Shown here in pieces: positions 22,466 through 25,141 of a DNA stretch of 25,141 nucleotides. The notes under the pieces are model-generated. The model searched no databases. It saw only the letters and a list, made by a program, of their open reading frames with translations, and was not told the origin of the DNA. Origin of the DNA: Planctomycetota bacterium (lineage in GTDB: Bacteria; Planctomycetota; Planctomycetia; Pirellulales; Lacipirellulaceae); the NCBI GenBank assembly GCA_013151315.1, contig JAADIN010000220.1, positions 1-25,141 of the forward strand, in the 5' to 3' direction. Every line of letters starts with the position of its first letter. Positions within the stretch are counted from its first letter, which is position 1. The translations under genes were made by a program, and so were the position numbers.

Positions 22466-23578
22466 TTACAAGATCAGCTTTTCTCGATCCCAGCGAACGA
22501 AGCCCTCGATTGCTTCGTACTCGGCCAGGCCGAGCTCGTCGTAGAGCTGGGCGGTCTCGCGATTACGATCTTCGGCCCGTTTCCAGAATTCGCGTGCGTC
22601 AGAACCTGGGAACAATGCTCGATCTTTCTGCGATTCATGCTTGAAAATCGCGATCCGCTTTCGATCGACTTCGTCGGGGCTTAGCGGAACGGCCATCTCA
22701 ATTTCTTCGGGCCCCCATTCTTGCCACGCTCCGCGGTAGAGCCAGACCTCGCTGTCTTTGTGCCAATCGCTTTTTTCACAACGGTCGACCGCCTGGAGCA
22801 CCGCGTTAAGACACGTGCGATGCGTGCCATGAGGATCGGACAAATCGCCGGCGGCGTAAATCTGATGAGGACGAATTTCGTTTAGCAGGTCGACCGTGAT
22901 CTGAATGTCCTCTTCCGAGATGGGCTTTTTTTTGACTCGGCCCGTCTCGTAGAATGGCATGTCCATGAAGTGAAGGTTTTTCTTTGGTACGCCGCAGCAT
23001 CGGCAGCCCGCCCGGGCCTCCCCACGGCGGATGAGGCTTTTGATGGTTTGGACTTCATGACTATCGATTTCTCCGGCTTGCTTGTCCTCCAAGTATTTCT
23101 CGACATGTGCCTCCAGCTCTGCGGTTTGCTGTGGGGAGACATCAAAATGTTGGTTGAACTCGGAGACAAACTCGGAGAAGCGAATCACGTCGTCGTCGAA
23201 GACGGCAATATTCCCCGAGGTTTGATAAGCGACATGCACCTCGTGACCTTGCTCGACGAGGCGGATGAGCGTACCTCCCATCGAAATGACGTCGTCATCG
23301 GGATGGGGCGAGAAAATGACAATCCGCTTGGGGAAAATATCGCCATGGGCCTGGGGTCGATCGCCCGGCTGACGGGCATGGGCCGGTTTTCCTCCAGGCC
23401 AACCGACAATCGTGCCTTGCAAATGGCGAAACACCGAGAGATTGATGTCGTACGCGGGCCCGCGATCGGCCAACAAATCTTGCAACCCTTCTTCGTTGTA
23501 ATCGGCGTCGGTCAATTTTAGTATCGACTTTTTAACGCAGCGAGCGAGCCAGATGAGCTTTGCGGACTTTTTCTTCAT
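22466..23578 (-). CDS. PIG-L (LmbE-type) deacetylase domain protein
   Basis: The 370-residue protein contains the PIG-L/LmbE zinc site: H92, D94 and D95 (FSPHPDDDVISMGG) and H250/H253 (SDPHGTHRTCLNAV). Such enzymes remove N-acetyl groups from sugars such as GlcNAc. The first 60 residues (LTDADYNEEGLQDLL, GPAYDINLSVFRHLQGTIVG) match the linker that joins NagB and PIG-L domains in fused proteins of Bacteroidetes and planctomycetes. ATG 23578 lies inside the end of the NagB frame, overlapping it by 47 bases. The gene may be a real separate unit translated by coupling, or the second half of a fused gene after a +1 frame change. Confidence 0.88.
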   Translation of the reverse strand: MKKKSAKLIWLARCVKKSILKLTDADYNEEGLQDLLADRGPAYDINLSVFRHLQGTIVGWPGGKPAHARQPGDRPQAHGDIFPKRIVIFSPHPDDDVISMGGTLIRLVEQGHEVHVAYQTSGNIAVFDDDVIRFSEFVSEFNQHFDVSPQQTAELEAHVEKYLEDKQAGEIDSHEVQTIKSLIRRGEARAGCRCCGVPKKNLHFMDMPFYETGRVKKKPISEEDIQITVDLLNEIRPHQIYAAGDLSDPHGTHRTCLNAVLQAVDRCEKSDWHKDSEVWLYRGAWQEWGPEEIEMAVPLSPDEVDRKRIAIFKHESQKDRALFPGSDAREFWKRAEDRNRETAQLYDELGLAEYEAIEGFVRWDREKLIL

Positions 23579-24458
23579 TCCAGGTCACGGGCCCCAATAG
23601 CCAGGGCGACTCGACTCGGGTGAGGTTGGCCGACGCCGCTTGGTCGAGGATCACCTCGGCGTTGGGATGCTCTTGCAAGAAACTGGCTGCGATATTTGAG
23701 TTGATTTCGCCTTCGACGGCCTCCCTGATGATCGGTGCCTTGTGTTCACCAAAAGCCATCATGATGATTTTGCGAGCATCGAGAATCGTGCCTACGCCCA
23801 TCGTGATGGCCCGGCGAGGCACGTGCTCTTGGCCGAAGAAATCGCTTGCCGCATCGACGCGGGTCATGCGGTCGAGTGTGATGAGGCGAGTCCGACTCGC
23901 TTTGGCCGACCCGGGTTCGTTGAAACCAACATGTCCCGTGCGTCCGACGCCCAGCAACTGGATGTCGATGCCACCCGCTTTCTCGATTTCCGCTTCATAC
24001 CACTTGCAGTAGTCGGCGACTTGTTCGATCGGCAACGTGCCGTCGGGTACTAAAGCATTTTCCTTGGGGATGTCGATCAGATCGAAAAGATTTTCCCGCA
24101 TAAACCGTCGGTAGCTCTGCAACTCGTGCGGCTGCAGCGGGAAATACTCGTCGAGATTGAACGTGAACACGTTGGCAAAGGAGAGTTTTTCGTCTTGGTG
24201 CATCCGCACCAGTTCGTTGTAGACGCCAACCGGGGTGCTTCCGGTCGCGAGTCCTAGAACGCATGATTTGCCAGCGACGGCTCGCTCTCGAATGCAGTCG
24301 GCAATTTGTTGTGCCACCGCACGGCAGGCATCGTTGGCATGGGGGTAAACCTGGACGGGGATTTTTTCCCTTTGCGACACCGAGGCTGCCTCGAGAGACG
24401 AAAAAGGCATGGGGCCATCTGGAGACGACGAAGACGGTTTGGGGTGGAGTTGGTTCAT
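23532..24458 (-). CDS. nagB: glucosamine-6-phosphate deaminase-like (NagB-domain) protein
   Basis: NagB converts glucosamine 6-phosphate to fructose 6-phosphate and ammonia. From ATG 24458 the protein has 308 residues with VLGLATGSTPVGVYNEL (phosphate loop, 67-83), D103 (FNLDEY), H176 and E181 (GVGRTGHVGFNEPGS). The usual catalytic-triad Asp141 of E. coli is T174 here, which I recall as typical of the NagB/PIG-L fusion subfamily, so classic deaminase activity is uncertain. The end WNEEKVRKA is where fused homologues run on into IWLA and the PIG-L linker; here the frame drifts and stops after 8 more residues. The PIG-L gene overlaps it. A role in amino-sugar catabolism is inferred. Confidence 0.85.
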   Translation of the reverse strand: MNQLHPKPSSSSPDGPMPFSSLEAASVSQREKIPVQVYPHANDACRAVAQQIADCIRERAVAGKSCVLGLATGSTPVGVYNELVRMHQDEKLSFANVFTFNLDEYFPLQPHELQSYRRFMRENLFDLIDIPKENALVPDGTLPIEQVADYCKWYEAEIEKAGGIDIQLLGVGRTGHVGFNEPGSAKASRTRLITLDRMTRVDAASDFFGQEHVPRRAITMGVGTILDARKIIMMAFGEHKAPIIREAVEGEINSNIAASFLQEHPNAEVILDQAASANLTRVESPWLLGPVTWNEEKVRKAHLARSLR

Positions 24459-24490
24459 TTTGATTCTGTGGCTATTCGCAGGGTAGTTGT

Positions 24491-24538
24491 TAGGACCGAG
24501 GGAATTTGTCAATCGTTATTTCTCAATGGTCATTGAAA
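24491..24538. repeat. half copy of the AT-rich dispersed repeat
   Basis: This segment aligns over its length with 3964-4017 (shared GTCAAT, GTTATTT, TCAAT and GGTCATTGAAA in order). It sits just upstream of the nagB-type gene and downstream of the oxidoreductase gene, in the same intergenic role as the first copy. Confidence 0.55.
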
Positions 24539-24578
24539 AAGCTGCAGGTGTGGGCCTTCAGCGACGTGGCCGTCGGCG

Positions 24579-25141
24579 CTAACCGACTTTTACACTACGG
24601 CCTCGGACGAGGCTTTGGGTTTGCTTGTGACACAACAAAATCGCATCTCGGGCAAGGTCGGAGTTTAATATCTCGCTCTCACGGTTTTGGCGCACACAAC
24701 TGACGACCTCCTTGATTTCTGATGCAAAGGAATCCATCGGGTCGCCACCGCCCAATTTTACTGTTTTTGCTTTTCCCTTGTTGTCGAAGAGGGTCGGAGG
24801 GCACAGGTACTTGGCTTCTTTGCCAACGACCGCAAACTCGAACGCGAGGGTCGCTTTTTCTAGTTGGATCTCAAAACCGTGGGTGAAGGGGCGGCCTTGT
24901 TGGGCAATCGTACCGCTGGTGGCGTTTACTGCGTATTTGGGTTTGTTATTTTTTGATTGGTTATAGCAAAATTGGGTGTTCCAGTACTCGGCCAACTCGC
25001 CACGCTGCCGGCCGTTGGTGGTGACGGCCGTGGGCATTCCGAACAGGAGCCGAATAAAATGGGCGTCGTGGATATGCAGGTCGAGCATCGGCCCGCCGGT
25101 ATGCTTTTCTTTCCAGAAGTTGGGGAGCCAAGCAGGGTCGG
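24579..25141 (-). CDS. Gfo/Idh/MocA-family oxidoreductase, C-terminal part
   Basis: The frame enters from the right edge of the window, so only the last 186 residues are visible. The segment GGPMLDLHIHDAHFIRLLFG near its start is the conserved alpha-beta region of the C-terminal domain in Gfo/Idh/MocA proteins, which oxidise or reduce sugars and inositols with NAD(P). The DSFASEIKEVVSCVRQNRES and DLARDAILLCHKQTQSLVRG segments near the end are also typical. The N-terminal Rossmann domain lies outside. The gene ends about 120 bases before the nagB start on the same strand, with an AT-rich repeat between them; a link to amino-sugar use is plausible but not shown. Confidence 0.85.
   Translation of the reverse strand, partial: DPAWLPNFWKEKHTGGPMLDLHIHDAHFIRLLFGMPTAVTTNGRQRGELAEYWNTQFCYNQSKNNKPKYAVNATSGTIAQQGRPFTHGFEIQLEKATLAFEFAVVGKEAKYLCPPTLFDNKGKAKTVKLGGGDPMDSFASEIKEVVSCVRQNRESEILNSDLARDAILLCHKQTQSLVRGRSVKVG

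Overview
The window reads as chromosomal DNA of a planctomycete, most likely order Pirellulales. The reasons are moderate-to-high GC, many small lineage-restricted hypothetical proteins, a long Bat-like von Willebrand factor operon that ends in a secreted alpha/alpha-toroid protein and an NPCBM-domain protein, a NagB/PIG-L gene pair, and several families of palindromic dispersed repeats between genes. No phage, plasmid, transposase or CRISPR features are visible, so it looks like core chromosome seeded with small non-coding repeats.

Layout. Positions 1-1250 hold two small plus-strand hypothetical genes after about 500 bases with no convincing gene. Positions 1334-3361 (minus) hold a HEAT-repeat protein followed by a small single-pass membrane protein. 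Positions 3622-4943 (plus) hold a small conserved protein broken by a +1 frame change, an AT-rich repeat, and a TatD-family hydrolase that resembles EboB. Positions 4976-5376 hold a perfect palindrome, tRNA-Ser(CGA) on the minus strand and a second palindromic element. A small plus-strand gene (5705) then meets a secreted VPVT-motif protein tail to tail (5995-6630, minus).

Positions 16780 down to 6816 (minus) form one long apparent operon: DUF58, BatA/vWA, a second vWA protein, a DUF4175-like membrane protein, a coiled-coil protein, a secreted prenyltransferase/squalene-oxidase-repeat toroid, and a secreted NPCBM protein. The MoxR ATPase usual in such clusters is absent; pdxJ lies upstream instead, separated by a repeat. 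Next come a small hypothetical (17962, plus), mgtE (minus), and on the plus strand rnc, a membrane protein, a Trm112-like protein and a HIT protein. The right end (minus) holds a NagB-domain gene and a PIG-L-domain gene that look like one fused gene split by a frame offset, then the 3' part of a Gfo/Idh/MocA oxidoreductase.

The most notable points are: (i) three loci (3.8 kb, 10.0 kb, 23.55 kb) where one protein appears split, all needing the same +1 change; (ii) a modular set of palindromic repeats, two of which share outer ends around different inner palindromes; (iii) the vWA operon coupled to a secreted toroid and a carbohydrate-binding-type protein; (iv) an RNase III with alanine at a usual metal-binding aspartate. 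All functional statements rest on reading motifs by eye; no database search was possible.
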